From assembly GCF_029369745.1 (NCBI RefSeq), contig NZ_CP120210.1:4030001-4094000 (forward strand): a DNA stretch of 64,000 nucleotides, written 5' to 3'. Shown one piece after another: positions 63,228 through 64,000 of the stretch. The translations under genes were made by a program, and so were the position numbers. Origin of the DNA: Amycolatopsis sp. QT-25. GTDB lineage: Bacteria > Actinomycetota > Actinomycetes > Mycobacteriales > Pseudonocardiaceae. Numbering within the stretch: position 1 is the first letter of the stretch; every line of letters begins with the position of its first letter. The notes beneath the pieces were generated by a model. The model was not told the DNA's origin and ran no database searches. It saw nothing but the letters and a program-made list of their open reading frames with translations.

Positions 63228-63953
63228 TTAGCAGGCCGGGCCCAGTGACCTGACCAGGTCAAGCATCTCGGCGTGGTGCAGTGCGCCGGGGTTGCGCGCG
63301 ACGGGATGGATATGGCCGTCGATCTCCAGGGCCACCAACCCGTGCATCCGGCCCCACACGCGCAGCGCGAGCGCCGCCGCGGCGGGCGGGACGTCCGGAA
63401 GGTCCTCCTGAATCTTCGCGACGTACTCGGGGTGCAGATCCGACCAGGAACTCTCATCCACCTGGCCGTTGCGCCCGTTGAGCCACGCGGCAGCCACTAG
63501 TTGGGTCAGCTGGCGGCACACACGGCGAGCGGTTCGGTCCACCGGCCCGTCCTCAGGCGGCTGGTAGCCAGGAACGGGGTGCCCGTAGAAGAGCCGGAAG
63601 CCCTCCGGGTGAGCCAGCGCCCATTTCCGTAGGCCCTGGCCCCAGGCCACCAGCCTGCCGCCGGGGTCGGTGTCGGGCACGGCTTGGGTGGCGTTCTCCA
63701 AGGCCTCGGCAAGCGACGCGCCGATTCCGCTGATCAGCGCGGTGATCAAATCATCCCTGGTGGGGAAGTAGCTGTATATGGCGCGCGCAGTCATTCCCAT
63801 CTCACGGGCGATGCCGCGCAACGAGATCGCTCCCGGCCCCGCGTCGGCCATCTGTCGCAGCGCGATCGCCATGATTTCCCGGCTGGTCTCCGCCCTCAAC
63901 CGATCCCGGCGGGTAGGCCTGTCCGCACCGGAGGCGTTGTCGATCTCACTCAC
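63228..63953 (-). CDS. TetR-family transcriptional regulator
   Basis: A 241-residue regulator from GTG 63953 (a TTG at 63968 is possible). The N-terminal TetR helix-turn-helix is clear: REIMAIALRQMADAGPGAIS, LRGIAREMGMTARAIYSYF, PTRDDLITALI (residues about 25-80). The C-terminal ligand-binding domain is of the WHG/TetR_C_13 type (HPEGFRLFYGHPVPGY, ALRVWGRMHGLVALEIDGH). Promoter and operator should lie in 63954-64000 and beyond the window. Its target is probably a gene to the right that is not visible here. Confidence 0.88.
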   Translation of the reverse strand: MSEIDNASGADRPTRRDRLRAETSREIMAIALRQMADAGPGAISLRGIAREMGMTARAIYSYFPTRDDLITALISGIGASLAEALENATQAVPDTDPGGRLVAWGQGLRKWALAHPEGFRLFYGHPVPGYQPPEDGPVDRTARRVCRQLTQLVAAAWLNGRNGQVDESSWSDLHPEYVAKIQEDLPDVPPAAAALALRVWGRMHGLVALEIDGHIHPVARNPGALHHAEMLDLVRSLGPAC

Positions 63954-64000
63954 CTTGACAGGATACAACGTTTCAATACTCTTACGTGTGTCATTAGTAC

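Overview
The window is high-GC DNA with GTG and ATG starts, dense ATGA-overlap operons, Tat and lipoprotein signals, WXG-type secretion and actinobacterial IS families. It looks like an accessory region of a filamentous actinomycete, probably Pseudonocardiales or Streptomycetales. The genus cannot be settled from the sequence alone. No rRNA, tRNA or CRISPR array was recognised.

Layout. 1-3.3 kb is a scar of broken genes: two transposase fragments, an AraC regulator cut at both ends and a NACHT NTPase that has lost its P-loop. A small lipoprotein follows. 4.1-6.5 kb is a compact graspetide (omega-ester RiPP) operon on the minus strand: precursor, ATP-grasp ligase and isoaspartyl-type methyltransferase. 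An intact IS701-family element with a CTAG target duplication lies at 6.7-8.1 kb.

8.7-38.0 kb is the main attraction: one divergent gene and 19 co-directional genes that look like a single multi-component signalling and effector system. Block 1 has a sigma-region-2-like protein, a TPR protein ending in a CHAT-like domain without its catalytic core, several membrane or coiled-coil proteins, an OmpA-like lipoprotein, a membrane Ser/Thr kinase, a membrane-anchored helical protein, a ClpB-like AAA+ ATPase, a zinc-ribbon/FHA protein, another membrane protein and an NrdG-like radical SAM protein. After three 21-bp tandem repeats, block 2 has a second sigma-like protein, a TPR-CHAT protein with an intact His-Cys dyad, a helical protein, a large AAA/LuxR regulator, a caspase-family (C14) protease and a small protein. 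The parts suggest envelope sensing, phosphorylation read by FHA, AAA+ remodelling and proteolytic execution. This could be defence, programmed death or development; that role is inference.

38.1-42.5 kb is a graveyard: a frameshifted repeat protein, a ThiF fragment, a KamA-type radical SAM fragment and an integrase fragment. 42.5-45.5 kb carries a possible peptide natural-product locus: a 64-aa peptide followed by a perfect intrinsic terminator, an M29-aminopeptidase-like protein, a small protein and an MFS exporter. 46.0-50.6 kb encodes a 1535-aa RHS polymorphic toxin with an N-terminal WXG-like region and a C-terminal deaminase-type domain. No immunity gene follows it, only an IS5 remnant.

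51.6-56.1 kb holds a frameshifted MFS gene, a perfect 54-bp palindrome, a SUKH/SMI1 immunity-type gene and an IS256-family element. 56.8-64 kb returns to more ordinary genes: a Tat-exported protein, a secreted SGNH hydrolase, a membrane PQQ-propeller protein, a PUA/EVE-like protein and a TetR regulator, with an IS701-type remnant between them.
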